Source: Brienomyrus brachyistius (Eukaryota; Chordata; Actinopteri; Osteoglossiformes; Mormyridae). From it: 64,000 nucleotides of DNA. The stretch is from assembly GCF_023856365.1 (NCBI RefSeq), contig NC_064548.1, positions 21,066,461-21,130,460 of the forward strand. The letters are read 5' to 3'. Both the position numbers and the translations under genes were made by a program. The notes beneath the pieces were generated by a model that was not told the origin of the DNA, did no database searches, and saw only the letters and a list, made by a program, of their open reading frames with translations. Positions 34,240 to 45,974 of the stretch are shown in pieces. Within the stretch, counting starts at the first letter, position 1. Each line of letters starts with the position of its first letter.

Positions 34240-35610
34240 AAGTCCAAATAATCCCCAAGACGTAGGACAGACATCCGGGGGAATCTGAAAGGCCGTTTTC
34301 TTTAAATGGTCCATGTTGTTGACAGTCACTTTTTTTTTTTTTATAAATCACACACAGCAAGAAGATGGCAGCACTGAGTATCTTTTGAATAATAAAAAAA
34401 AAGAATGTGTTTACTTCTGTAGGCCAGTTTGAGACAGAAGTGGTGTAAGTAATCAGTGAAGCATTTTCAGGGAAGGTAGATGTCAAAAACCCTCATGCTT
34501 GACATTTATCTCACATATCATGATTGCTCCGTAAATGACAAGTGCATCAATAAAGATCAAATAAGGGTTAGGGTAGGGTCATCTGTTTTTCTAATTATAT
34601 TAATTTATATAGCCCTCTTTCCGGTTGTGGACTGACGGTATTTGTATTGAGATCTATAGCACATATTCTTATTGGTCAAACGTGAATAACGAGAATGCTT
34701 ACATTTAACTACCTTTTCAAACTTCTTGATCTACATGAAATTCTGCTGCCGACATCAGCTTCATTGGCTTCCGGGGCTTTTGAAGGCTTCACAGAAACTG
34801 TGCCACAAATTGGGCAAAACTGAGCTGGATTGTCAGTTGTATGAAGATCAGTGTGCTTTTACATGCACATCAGAAAACAAATTCTATGTGCTTCTCATGC
34901 TTTACAGAAGTGTGATGCCCGTAGACTGTCAGATGGGCTGTGGGACAAAGGGAGAAGACTGACACCTTTGTTTGTTTATTGTCGATCCTGGAAGCGGTGA
35001 AGGTAGTAAATTAATTATTGTAGAGATCGAAGACACAGGTACATGTGAAAAGCTGATTCTTGTAAGGTTTGACTGCACCCACAAAACAGACAGCCTGTGG
35101 GTGAGGAACAGAGGCAAGGAAACACTGAGGGAGATCAAAGAACAGAGGGGGAAGCCAGTGGAAGATCTGCAGCACACTGCTAAGCTGAAGGAAGTGACAT
35201 GGGGATGGGATGGCAGTCTTCGTGAGAAGGGCCACATTGGTGAGCTGAGGGAAAGCTCTCCTTCCACACTGAAGCGGCAGAGCATCCTGGAGGCGGAGCC
35301 TCATCCTCAATCAGTTCCACTTTTTGACGTCTTGACGCAGGTTATCTCCTCAGCAACTACCCTCGCCTATTTTCCTTCATTACCCTCTGGGTCCCACCAG
35401 ATGGAACTATCCTGAAAGACAAAAAGGACCCCTAGTACTGGGACAGGGGCCGTGTGGAGTTTAATCAGTGCTGGGGGGGGGAGTCTGTGAGATAAGAGGA
35501 GTCCCCTAAGTGTTCGTCTGTTGCTTCACATCAAGTGGAAAGAAACTCAGAAAGTACTCGAAACTTCCAGGAAGTGTCGACTGTGTAAACCCATACCAAT
35601 CAAGCTACTG
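34240..35610. other. Intergenic sequence; 147-codon frame of doubtful meaning
   Basis: A plus-strand frame at 34972-35415 is open for 147 codons but needs a non-ATG start. It has no recognisable domain and no clear splice or Kozak context. Frames of that length are expected by chance in 64 kb. The rest is unique sequence. Confidence 0.45.
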
Positions 35611-35617
35611 TGCCTCT

Positions 35618-35702
35618 ATATTATTATTATTATAATTATTATTATTATCAAGTATTATTATTATTATTATTACAGTCATCATCATCATTATTATTATTAT
35701 TG
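35618..35702. repeat. Imperfect (ATT)n/(CAT)n microsatellite
   Basis: Runs of ATT interrupted by AAT, CAAGT and CATCATCATC segments over about 85 bp. Confidence 0.9.
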
Positions 35703-35704
35703 GT

Positions 35705-38700
35705 GTTGTTGTTTGCGTATAGCTTATGTGCTGAATTATAAAAGTTGGCTTTGTGATCTACAGAATGAAAATAAACATTGTATTTTCCCCCGTTAATGTA
35801 GACCTGCAGGCGACAGCATTATTTCATTATTTGTTTGTTTGCTCTCCGCTTCGATTCCCTTATCCAAAGGCATTACGAGGAATTGCTGCTTTTGTTTTCT
35901 TCCCTGTGCGTGTCTGAGCCATGATAGCACTGGCCGCCCTTCCCTCCCCCGCCGGGGTTTATGGGCCATTGGGGGCTACAGACCTGGGCAAATCTCATTC
36001 TCGGCAGCTACTTGATTGTATCGATCTGGGGCCTCAGCTGTGGTTCCGGCAATGGGATGTGCTGATAATTAATCCCATTATAGGCCTGTTCCCCCACCGC
36101 TGAGCAACACGTATGACGTGGCATCTATCTTTCTGTAACTAAACAAAATATTAAGCAGATGAATGAAGGTCGGTGATAGACTGCTATCCTGCACATGAAA
36201 TCCCTCATATTTCTAATTGGCCTTCCTCAGATCAAGTCTGTTAGTAACAATGTGGTGTAAAACTCAATGCTGTTGCTTAGGTGACATATTGCTAAAAAAA
36301 TACTCCGTCTCTTGGGTCGTTGGTTACCTTTCATGAATAACTGTAAATTGGAATTATATATGAAGCATCCACATCTTGATTTACATTGTTGCTTGCAGTT
36401 GATTGGACAGGTTGAGGTGATGATTGACTGATAATTCATTTGTGCTGTATTCTGCCTTGCCGAAAGACTCAATAACACCAACAAGAGGAGCAGCAAGCAG
36501 GGTCAGAATGCAGAGAAAGCTGTGTGCATCATGTCGAGCGACTAATGGAAATTTCTGGAATGGTGCTTTTTCTCCATCCACCAGCAGAGGTCACTGATGA
36601 GAGTCATAAATTGTACGACTTAGGTGTGATACTCGGAAGGAAAGTTGGCCAAGTTTGATCTTAAAAAATCCCAAAGTACAATTTTAAATGTTATAATATA
36701 AAATAAATACTTTAGTGTTTTGAAATGAGCGACAAAACCTAATAAATGAACTGTGCAAGTCTTTGACTGGGATTCCTCTTGGAATCTTTGAGCTTTTGGG
36801 CTTTAAGATATTAATATCTCAATGTAATGGCTGCCTATCAGGGCAAAAAAGCTGTTGTACAAACATGATCTGAGCAGCTATTTTTTTTCAGAAACTTGCA
36901 GGCCAGGAGGAATCATCTTAAAGAGGCTGATGTAACTCGATGGCGAGGCAGGTAAGCATCTTTATGTTTGGTCTCCATCCCATATAGAGGGGATCCAATG
37001 AAAGAAGCTATTCAGTGGGATTTATACAGGCGGATCATAGCACGCATCTCTGCAGAGCTGTGATTACATGGCGGGTGCCGCTTATCGCCGCCTTCGTTTT
37101 CCACCGGAAGCTGTTCCCAGCGGCTGCACTAAATCTACCCGCAGGCACACACATTAAGAACCTATTATTTCCCATTCAGCCCATGTACCAAGGTCAGCCT
37201 GCATTTAATGAGATTTCTCTAGTCAACCTTCCCTGCCCCAGCGCCATTTGGTATGTAAAACAGCGAGCGGGAGATTATTGAATCAGAGGAGCGCTTGTGT
37301 TAGCTTTTGGAAATAGGATTTCTATGTGCTCGTGCTCACAGAGATCCTAAGAGAGGAGGACCTGCTTAGTTCCCCTCTGTAGTCATTCATAAAGCCTCTA
37401 GTTTTTTTCACTTGCATTTGTGATACAGCTGACAGATGTGTAAAATGTTTGTTCATGTAGGAAACGCATCAAATGTTTTACACTGGTTCTATGCCAGTTG
37501 CATTTGTTATCTGGGTATGATGCATGCCTGCTGTGACGTGGTAAACCAGGTGAAAATCCCCACAATAATCATATCAAGGCATGAATCTTGCCTGCAGTTT
37601 TTGAATCATTTTCGGACTGTATCTCCCTCTCCTTGGTAATACTTATAAATCCTTTCCCCTCAGATTCAAGAGGTTATCAAACAAGGTCCTGCACGGGTCA
37701 CCTAATGTCAGTGAAGATCTTTGATGTAAAATAGGACGTTTATGTAGCGTGTTTTGATCGCCGTCTTCGCGGGCGGTCCATCAGAGGCGCTGCGGGATGA
37801 GTGATGCTTTCTTACGGACCAGGAGACATTCATAAAAACACTCGTATTATTCATACGCAGTGGGGCAGCTGGCAAATGGGGCAGGCTGGGTTTGCACAGC
37901 AGTACAACCCAAAAATATTTAGGAGACAAGGCTTGAGAGGGTACAGTAGAATCTATCATGTCTCTCGCAGTCAGAGTCTGCAGAACTTTTTGGGGAAAGA
38001 TTCTGCTAACTTTTTTTTTTTTTTTATATATATTTTCCCATGAACTCATTCCAACTTGTAGGTGCAGCAGACTTTCGATTTGAGGGTCAGTGGTGAGTGG
38101 TAACCTTTCGAGGACGTCGTGCTGAATCTCCACTTAAATACAAGCTCCCCAGGCACCCAATGTGAGGATGTGGGGGAGGCCTGGGGAAGAATCACATTGG
38201 AGCTAAATTGCACAGCTCAGTGACAGTCCCCTCCTCCTCCCCCACCCCCAAACAGGCTCTGTTTAGGCCCTGCGGTCCTGACAGCCGGGTCTAGCCAGCC
38301 ACAGACACGCGACCTCGTAGCGTATCAAAGCTCCGGGCGATGCAGGTCACGCTCCAGCCGGCAGTGGTGGGGGTGCGGGACGGCTCGGGTGTCTGTTAGC
38401 CGCTATGGGTCAGGCAGCTTCTCCGTGGGGAGGGCGAGATGAGGACTCGACTGTACACCTCGCCATCTGCTACTGGGGGTGATGGCTGGGTCTCCTGCGT
38501 GAGCCAGACTGGATAACCAGACCGAGCAGAAACAGGCAGAAGATTCATGCCGTCCTGATTATGGTGGATATCTCTGAGCTAAAATGTACTTTAGCGCTCC
38601 AGAGTGGGCAGCTATCGTGGGAAGTGTGTAAGACAGCATAATGTATATATATAGCACCAATCAAGGAATCAATGAAGTATATTATACATAATAAAAATTT

Positions 38701-39345
38701 TCATTTTTGCATGCTAGTTATTATATACTGACCTACATTAATCATATTAAAAAAAGTGTTTAAACTAATCACTATTCTGGGTGGAACGATTTTACTCTAC
38801 CCTAGGTGCATTTTCTATACAAGACTTGTTAACTTCAGTTGACCTTGGAAAACCGTTCTTTCTAATAAACAATGTGTAAAAGAAAAGGAAAAGAAAGTAC
38901 GCATTAATAAAACATTTCTGAGGCACGGAGTAAATTTCCGAGGAGGGCTGCTATTGGAAATAGCTCCTCGCCAAAACTTGATTACAAAGCGGTCTGATTA
39001 CAGCCTCATTAGTCACACGCTGTGCCAATCAGCGGAGCCTTGATTGTCCCGCAAAGGGTACGGCATCCAGCAGCGCTGCACGCCTACCGCCTTCCCCGCT
39101 GGGTGTCCCGCTCTCAGCCCTGCCACCTGCCGGCTGGCGTCTTAGCCACCCGCTAACGATATGTGACAATCGCGACTCATGCGTTTCTGTTTCGGCAACA
39201 GAATTCACCAGCCGTAACCAAAGCGCCTCGCCCCACCATGGGCAACACACACCTGCTTCCTGGTTTTCCTTTGAAGACAGGACGCCTCTTCACCAGTTAA
39301 AGCATGCAGTATTAGCAGTGCGGAAAGGGGTGCTGTTTGTTGCTG
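35705..39345. other. Intergenic sequence with candidate conserved blocks
   Basis: No exon recognised. Three parts are non-repetitive, of balanced composition and contain homeodomain-type TAATTA or GATTA motifs: 35900-36110 (with CTGATAATTAATCCCATTAT), 37010-37330 and 38930-39060 (with CTTGATTACAAAGCGGTCTG). They are the best places to look for conserved non-coding elements. This is inference from composition only. Confidence 0.3.
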
Positions 39346-39346
39346 T

Positions 39347-39517
39347 GTGGTTTGGGATGCGATTCCGGTGAGCAAGAGGTCAGTGGTTCACATCCCCTGG
39401 TTAGCAGAGTGGTTTTGCCATTTTATACCTCGAGCAAAGTGCTTAACCCCCAATTGCTCTGGGGACTGCCTGTTTAATTCTGTGACTTTGAATAAAAGCA
39501 TCAGCTAAATAAACAAA
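39347..39517 (+). mobile_element. tRNA-headed SINE with an L2-like tail
   Basis: The tRNA-like head has a B-box-like CAGTGGTTCACATCCCC. The body GAGCAAAGTGCTTAACCCCC and CAATTGCTCTGGGGACTGCC is typical of a fish SINE class. The 3' end ATAAAAGCATCAGCTAAATA resembles the L2 3' tail seen at 20.76 kb. A second copy of the body lies at 53957-54120. The shared tail suggests mobilisation by L2 machinery. Confidence 0.7.
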
Positions 39518-39524
39518 ACAATAT

Positions 39525-39825
39525 ACAAACGCTCCTCTACTTACGAACAAATTACGTAACTTGAAATATTCACAAGTCGTAACATCATTTTAAGGGTATA
39601 CACAAGTACAAATAACTAGGATGCTGGGAGTCCGCACGCTACGCTGCTACGTGGTGGGAGTAGCAGCCAGAAGTCGTACTAGGCGGAATTACAGCGCAGA
39701 AAAAAAAATTGATGTTGCAGACAGGAAACGGGAGCCCAAGGAACACAATTTGGACTTGCAGTCCTCTTCGTTCGTATGTCTGAAAGTTCGTAAGTTGAAA
39801 GTTGGTAAGTAGAGCAACGTCTGTA
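39525..39825. mobile_element. Tc1/mariner-type (pogo-like?) MITE with TA flanks
   Basis: A 301-bp element with imperfect inverted ends: left TACAAACGCTCCTCTACTTA, right TAAGTAGAGCAACGTCTGTA. Inner inverted blocks (TTACGAAC with GTTCGTAA) extend the homology. TA occurs at both ends. A 63-codon plus-strand frame inside it has no transposase features. Confidence 0.7.
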
Positions 39826-39847
39826 GAAAAATATAGAACAGGCAGAT

Positions 39848-39998
39848 GTTCCACAAAGCAAGATTTTTCAGTTGTCTGGGATAACTTAAGCTAGAAGTTA
39901 TGATTGCCCAATGGGAGTTTAAGTAAGGAGCAATCATGGACAAGCACGACTTCTAGCTTAAGTTAACTCAGCTAACTGAGAAATCTTGCTTTCTGGAA
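39848..39998. mobile_element. Hairpin MITE with ~55-bp inverted repeats
   Basis: The left arm (GTTCCACAAAGCAAGATTTT, then AACTTAAGCTAGAAGT) and the right arm (ACTTCTAGCTTAAGTT, then AAATCTTGCTTTCTGGAA) are inverted repeats of about 55-60 bp around a short loop. It has no coding capacity. Superfamily is not determined because no clear target duplication was seen. Confidence 0.75.
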
Positions 39999-40001
39999 TA
40001 C

Positions 40002-41670
40002 CCTCCAGAAAGGAAAGTTCATGTAAACATTTCTGATGTTCACCATGCATTACTATCGTGAAGAAACGTGTTTAAATGGTCGGGAACTCGCTAAAGCTGA
40101 AGAACTTGTTGGTTTCTGAGTGGATATCATTGCGTGTGTTCATGTCAGAGAGCTGCGGAACATAGAGAAAGATTCTGACTATGGCCAAATTTAATTTATT
40201 AAAAGTTCATTCATATGTCAATGCACTCCTAAAACATTGGAATAAACCTCTGCCGTCTTGCATTAGAGCCATTACCTGCTGCTTATTAAATTATTAAATC
40301 AATAACGCTGCTTATTACTGTCCTCTTGCCAAACAGCTGTATCAATAGAATTTCCATTGCAGAGGAATCCCTGCTTTCACACGGAGCGAGAGCATAAAGC
40401 CCTTAAAGATGGCTTCATAATGTCGTTTGTTTTCTCGTGCTGAAAAGGCGTCCCTGTAATGACAAGTGCTTAATGCGGCACTGTTTTGAGTTCGGCACAT
40501 GTGATTAAGATGGGATGGTTGCCCGGTCCCCCCCTCTTTTTACTGGCAAACGCAGCTTTAAGAGAAATAATGAAGTAGAGAAGAAGACATGAAGGAAGAG
40601 AGGGCAGGAGAGGCAGAGGAAATGGGCTGCGTGCATTTTTAAGTGTTGAGTCATCAAGCTGGGAGCCTTGAAGACTGTATTGTCATGTACAGCCAAAATG
40701 TCTGCTTATGAAGGATTCATTTAGGTCACTTATTAATTTCAGAACTGAAGATTTCTGTTTCAGAATCTTCGAGTCTGTATTTCTTTGTGTTAGTGTGTTG
40801 GTGTTTTTAAGTGTGTGTGCGTGTGTGTGTGTGTGTCTCACATACAGTGTAATATAGAGTGTGTGGGCGTGGATAGCTGGAGAGATTGAGCCACCTGGTG
40901 TCCCCTGAATACATGGCTTTGCTATGGCCTGTGCAGGAGCTTCCTGATCCCGCCAAACACACACACCCACATATCCACAGCACTCTGAATCCACTTTATT
41001 TTCCAACTGAGGGAGGGAATTATCAAATCAACGTGAGTATGTGTGTGGGGGGGTCATTTTCTTTAGCACCTGTCAGAAAGGTTTAAGTCTGCCCTGGTCC
41101 AAAGCACAGTGTAAGGGACCAGGCCGGTCTTTGCATGCCGCGGAAATTGCCCTTGATTCGGTTTGGTGTGGAGCAGCTGCTGGCAGAGTAGACAGGCCTG
41201 GGGCTGTGTGTCAGTCACGTAGTGGGGTGCCAGTGGTGGGGGGGCATCTTCATGATCTCCAAGCCCTCCCAAGAACAAGCCTGCACAGCCAGCCACTACT
41301 GCCTACTTATTGAGGTACAGACTCTTCAAACAGAGGGTGGGTTTTTCCTGACAAAAGGCTCATGTGTTAATTCCCTGGGATATTAATGATCTTTCTGAGC
41401 TCATCTCCCTCTTTGTTTCGCTGTCAGGGTTTGTGGGGACAGACTCTACACGGCGGTTTCAAAGACAGCATTTGCTATTTCTTTTGTATGCCTCCCAGTA
41501 AGTGGCACTTGGGTTTACGGTATTTGCCTGAAGTAGCACTCCTGCTTTTAAGAATGATTTCAAGTCAGACTTTTACCTATGTCTGCGACTGGAAGATATT
41601 ACTGTGTGTGTGTGGATTAGGTTTATATTACAACACAGGGAATAAATGTCCCCCGAAATGTAATATGAAC
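40002..41670. other. Intergenic sequence with a (TG)n tract
   Basis: A (GT)n microsatellite lies at 40811-40837. Open frames of 90-107 codons near 40.7-41.3 kb have no recognised domain. No gene was called. Confidence 0.5.
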
Positions 41671-41674
41671 CTTT

Positions 41675-41861
41675 TATATTGACGTCATGGGGACAATTTT
41701 TCATGTCACCACAAAGATCTGTGAATGCAATCAAAAAAGTAAAAATGCCAAAAGTCTCATACTTTGTTTGGCTACTTATGGTTAAGGTTAGGGCTGAGTA
41801 GGGGTTAGATCAGATTTTTCCCCATAGAAATGAAAGGAGAGTCCCCACAATGATATATTTA
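41675..41861 (+). mobile_element. GGGGACC-ended MITE-like repeat, copy 3
   Basis: CATGGGGACAATTTTTCATG start, TGAATGCAATCAAAAAAGTA, GGCTACTTATGGTTAAGGTT, CCCATAGAAATGAAAGGAGA and AGTCCCCACAATGATAT end, in the same order as the 17.0 and 48.3 kb copies. Confidence 0.7.
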
Positions 41862-41864
41862 TGT

Positions 41865-44340
41865 GTGTCTGTGGTTTGCCAGATTCAGCTCTTGATCAGA
41901 CAGGTTGTAAACGCTGCCAGGATGCATTCACAGGACACAACAGTGGAACCAAATCTCCAAGGTACATCAGCTGGTTTTCTGTTTATTCTTCCTGTCCTCA
42001 GGTCCATTCTCCCTAAAAGCTCCGCCACAGAAAATCATTAGCCACTGTTATTCACAAGCGCTGAGGCCAGAGCTGACAGCCCCGTAAGAAACTTCAGCTC
42101 TGCAGTTTATCGATTTTGTTTTCCCTCTTTCTCATTTTTTTTTACAGATGTTTCTTCCAGAATAGGGACAAAAATGGCTTCTGTGAGCTTTGGCTCCATT
42201 GTTCTAATCTGGCAGGTCTTCCCCTGAGGCGTCCACATCGCAGCCTCGCACACTCATCATTAGAGCTGAAGTTCTCTCTCAAACTTCTCCTTCCTCTGCA
42301 TGCACCATCTACTGTATGACGGCTTTCCGGGCTCCCACTTTTCAATCAGCACAGTGCAGACACTTAATCACTCTGCCCAAATGCAGAATATGGAGAGGAG
42401 GCATACATTTTGGGAGGAGCAGCAGATGTGAAATTGGGTCTGTGCTGTTATAGCAGCCTGAATTAGCCCATAAAGTATAAATGCACGATCCAGGCTCATC
42501 TGCACCACTAACTTTCTTTTTAAAATATATATTTTTATTCCTCTTCTCACTTTGTCTAGAAGAAGGATTACAGTCCACATAGTGAGTAATAATCAGCAGA
42601 CTATGTCTGGAGGTCTTCAGAGCCGGGGGTGATGGGGGGGGGGGTTATTCTCGCAGATCTGGTCCTTTCTATTTTCTCATTTAAGACAAAGTGCCTTGTT
42701 AAAGTGTTAGAACCCACAGCCTTCTGTATTGCCCACCCTCAGTATCCCTCTGTGTCCCTGGTTGTGGTCCCAGTGTTACCAATGTCTGCCTCTTGTTTTT
42801 AGGTTGATCCACCTGACAGTGAACTGAACAAACTATCCAAACTGAAGAGGGGAAGAGCCAGTTATATTTAGAGGTGGAGCCTTTGGTCAGCTGAAGGACA
42901 CGCCGCTAAAATCAGCTCCTGTGTGATAAATGCGCACACACAGGGTCCCATGCTGAATGTCCTTTAGGGCATGAGAGCTTCTTCTGGATACGTGACCAAT
43001 TTTTGGAAAGAACCATGAACTTCCCGTCTAGCTCTTTCTATCTCGTTTGCAACTGACAGATGGCTTTCCACAATGTATGCGTTATTTTTGTTATTTTATC
43101 TCAGTTGCCTAGCAACCATTTTGGCCCGGAGTCCCAGTGCTTTACCACCATGCCCCCTGCCTGTGGTCCCTGGAACAGGGACATGCACAGAAAGGGTCAG
43201 CGATTCTGTCTGTGCCTTGCTGAACATGTCGCCTCGGTTCACAGTACTAGAACAGAAGAACAGAAGCACTTTAGTCAAATCCCTGAAAATCGTACTGCAA
43301 ATTTTGGACTTTTCGTTTTCAGTCAACCCTGGTTCACAACAACCTTCCTCATGGGAATTCATTTCTGAAAAGTCTTAGTAGGACCCAAAAAAGAGCCATC
43401 ATCAGAATTTTGGAGTTTCACTCTCTCTCCCGCCCGCCCCCGTATATCTCAAGGATCTGAGAATTAGGTCACTATAAGACCTCATCTGCGGCATGTCCTG
43501 CCCTCCATACTTATTGGTGTAAAATCCACGTCATTTCTCAAGTGGATCACTCATATATATTATTTTAATCTTTTTTTTTTTGGGGGGGGAGTTGTTAATT
43601 TGTTTAAGTGCACTTTAAGGAGAAGTAATTCATACAAAGAAGATAGACATAAAATACTGTAAATCACAGCATAAATAAATAAATAGAGCTGTGGAAGGAT
43701 ACAGTTTTGTAGAGTTGTCTGGCATATCTGTCAGAAATGCAACATGCCCCGAACAAATCAAGTTCCTCCTTTGGAAAGGTTACCTATCAAAGCAGTTGAC
43801 CTCACCTGAGAAGCACAACTAGGTTTCCTTCTCATTAATAACTGTTTTCATACAGTTTGTGTGGCAAGGATGCACGTCTCACTCTGGCCCTGCCTCTTAC
43901 TCCGGGATCTAAAAATTGTGCTACCTTGCTATACTATGTTAATAGTTAAGCTCTGCATAATCCCCCCCCCCCCCCCCAGGAAGGGAGCTTTGCCTGTTAT
44001 TGCAGTTGCGCTGGTTATTTACTCCCAGAGTGGGGCTCTCACACTTTTAGACTAGTTGTGTAGAGTGACACTGTAATGTGATCCAGTAGTAAAGCATCCG
44101 GTGATATGGGGCTATGCTGGGCTGAATTCTGGAGCTGCCCGCTGTCAATGTCCCATAGACGCGGATCCTGACTGCTGACATGCTTGGCAAATTCATAAAA
44201 TGCTAGCGATCTTAAAGTTTAGTGAGTTTTCGTATTTTTAACAACTGCTATAGTGTGTGAAAAGCCTTCCTGTTTTTGTTTTACAAAAACACTCCTTGTT
44301 TTACACCGTTTAGATTTTTTAATTCTTTTTTGAGACTCGA
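41865..44340. other. Intergenic sequence with G/C runs
   Basis: G11 at 42634-42644, a T-run/G8 near 43580 and C16 at 43962-43977. Frames near 43.06-43.38 kb are open for about 100 codons in two registers and on the minus strand but carry no recognised motif. No gene was called. Confidence 0.45.
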
Positions 44341-44350
44341 CACTCTAGAG

Positions 44351-44530
44351 CAGGGGTAGGGAACCTGATCCATGGAGATCCGGTGCGGGTTTGTGGGATG
44401 GCTTCTCAATCAGCCAATAACAGTGGATTCCAAGGACTGGAGTTGAGAATCGCTGCTTTATTATTGGCTGACTGAGAGGTCATCCCAAAAACCCACACCG
44501 GCTCTCCATGGATCAGGTTCCCTACCCCTT
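44351..44530. mobile_element. hAT-like hairpin MITE, second copy
   Basis: Ends CAGGGGTAGGGAACCTGATC and GATCAGGTTCCCTACCCCTT are inverted; a 5' CAGGGG end is typical of hAT elements. Flanking octamers CTCTAGAG (44343-44350) and CTCTAGAT (44531-44538) match 7/8 and fit the hAT preference for T at position 2 and A at position 7. The interior is nearly identical to 20142-20324, including AATAACAGTGGATTCCAAGG. Confidence 0.88.
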
Positions 44531-44539
44531 CTCTAGATA

Positions 44540-45160
44540 TTGAATCAGCTTGAAATGATTCCATAATCTGAAGATGTTCCTCTCTGATAGCTACCAGGAT
44601 ATCATATTACATGTAAAACCACAGCAAATGATCTCTAACTACAAGCTTATCTGATTCATTTACGTTAATCCACAGGTAGTGCTTAACAGTTACTGAGATT
44701 ACCTTCTGTGCCCCCCAGATGTGAGATAGGACCACTCTAGTTATCTACAGTGATTATACAGTGTTTCGATACTGGTGGTGACATGACCTGCTGCTGCCTC
44801 AACCTTCGGATTATTTTTAGTGTGTAAATTGTGCAAAAGTTTGACTTTCTGCTCATATGTTGAACACTTAATGGTCATTTATACCACATATTAGGGGGGA
44901 AAATTACTTTAAAAAAAAAAATCAGTATCAAGACAGGTCCAGTGACTCTCTTGTAATGTCCAGGTCAATTATCCTACTTAAGGTTTTTTTTCCCAGTGTG
45001 GTTCAATACAAGCCTTGTCAGGGTTCTGGGACCAGATTCTCTGATTGCTCACCTAAAACCACAGTAAACAGACTTATGGGGTTCCAATAATCAGGGAAGG
45101 CTTTATGATCTACTGAAAAAAAACAGAGAGAAGCCCACAGAAACAGCATTAGTGTAACAT
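44540..45160. other. Intergenic sequence, no feature seen
   Basis: Unique AT-rich sequence. Confidence 0.55.
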
Positions 45161-45164
45161 TATC

Positions 45165-45470
45165 GTCAGAGTTGTGCAGGTGCGGACGAGCAGTCTGGCA
45201 GGCAGGAGGCAGGGAAGAACGAAGCAGGTACAGCAGCCGCACGTCGGGAAAACGGGGGTTTATTAAAGGGGAGACGGGCAGGGCAGGACAGAAAATCAGC
45301 ACTAACATCGACTAACATCAATGACGGACAAATGGCAGGGCAAGACGTGGACTGATATAGAGAGAAGACATGGCGAAATACAGATGGGTACGATCGGGGA
45401 AGCACACGCGGATAATCAGGGGGGCGTGGCACACACGAGGATCGCACGAGCCGGGCATGACAGTTATTAT
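45165..45470. repeat. GC-rich block, possible dispersed-repeat fragment
   Basis: Purine-rich, CpG-containing sequence with GGGTTTATTAAAGGGGAGAC, GGGGAAGCACACGCGGATAA, GGGGGGCGTGGCACACACGA and GAGCCGGGCATGACAG blocks. Similar strings are familiar to me from interspersed fish repeats, but no second copy is present here, so this is tentative. Minus-strand frames of 93-96 codons across it have no recognisable domain. Confidence 0.35.
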
Positions 45471-45703
45471 TCAGTGAAGACGACAGTTTCTACCAAGCCA
45501 CTGTCACACACCGGTATGCACTGCAAATGCTTGGTTCATGGGTGAAGAGCAATTACTAGGCAGCACTAATATCGACTGTTACATTGATTGTTTATTGTCT
45601 CTGCATTTTTTTACAATAATATTTCCAAGAAGAACAATATTAAGTACATTATTATCTGCTTACAGTGAACATTCCAAATAATTTATTTATTTATGCCTAG
45701 CTA

Positions 45704-45962
45704 GAGTCTCTGGCATGACTCCATCTGTGTGGAGATTGCATGTTCTCCTTGTGTTGTCCTGGGCTTTCCTCCTGGTTCTCCAGTTTCCCTCTACGGTCCA
45801 AATACATGCTGAGGTTAATTGTAGTTGCCAAATTGCCCGTAGGTGTGCATGTGTGTGTCAATGGTGTGTGAGCGTGCCCTGCAATGGGCTGGCCCCCCAT
45901 CCGGAGTTGCTCCCTGCCTTGTATGGATAAGCTCCCAACGGATGGATGTATGGATGGATAGG
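45704..45962 (+). mobile_element. V-SINE-like SINE, head-truncated
   Basis: It starts at GAGTCTCTGGCATGACTCC (just after the B box) and keeps GATTGCATGTTCTCC, ACATGCTGAGGTTAATTG, CAATGGGCTGGCCCCCCATC and a GGATGGATGTATGG tail. It abuts a Tc1 relic on its right. Confidence 0.8.
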
Positions 45963-45974
45963 TAGTAGCAGGGT

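Noticed and set aside
34563..34585. Telomere-like AGGGTTAGGGTAGGG string
   Set aside because: Only two units and no array, so not evidence for an interstitial telomere.
34972..35415. 147-codon plus-strand frame
   Set aside because: It needs a non-ATG start and has no recognisable domain or splice sites. A frame of this length is expected a few times by chance in 64 kb.
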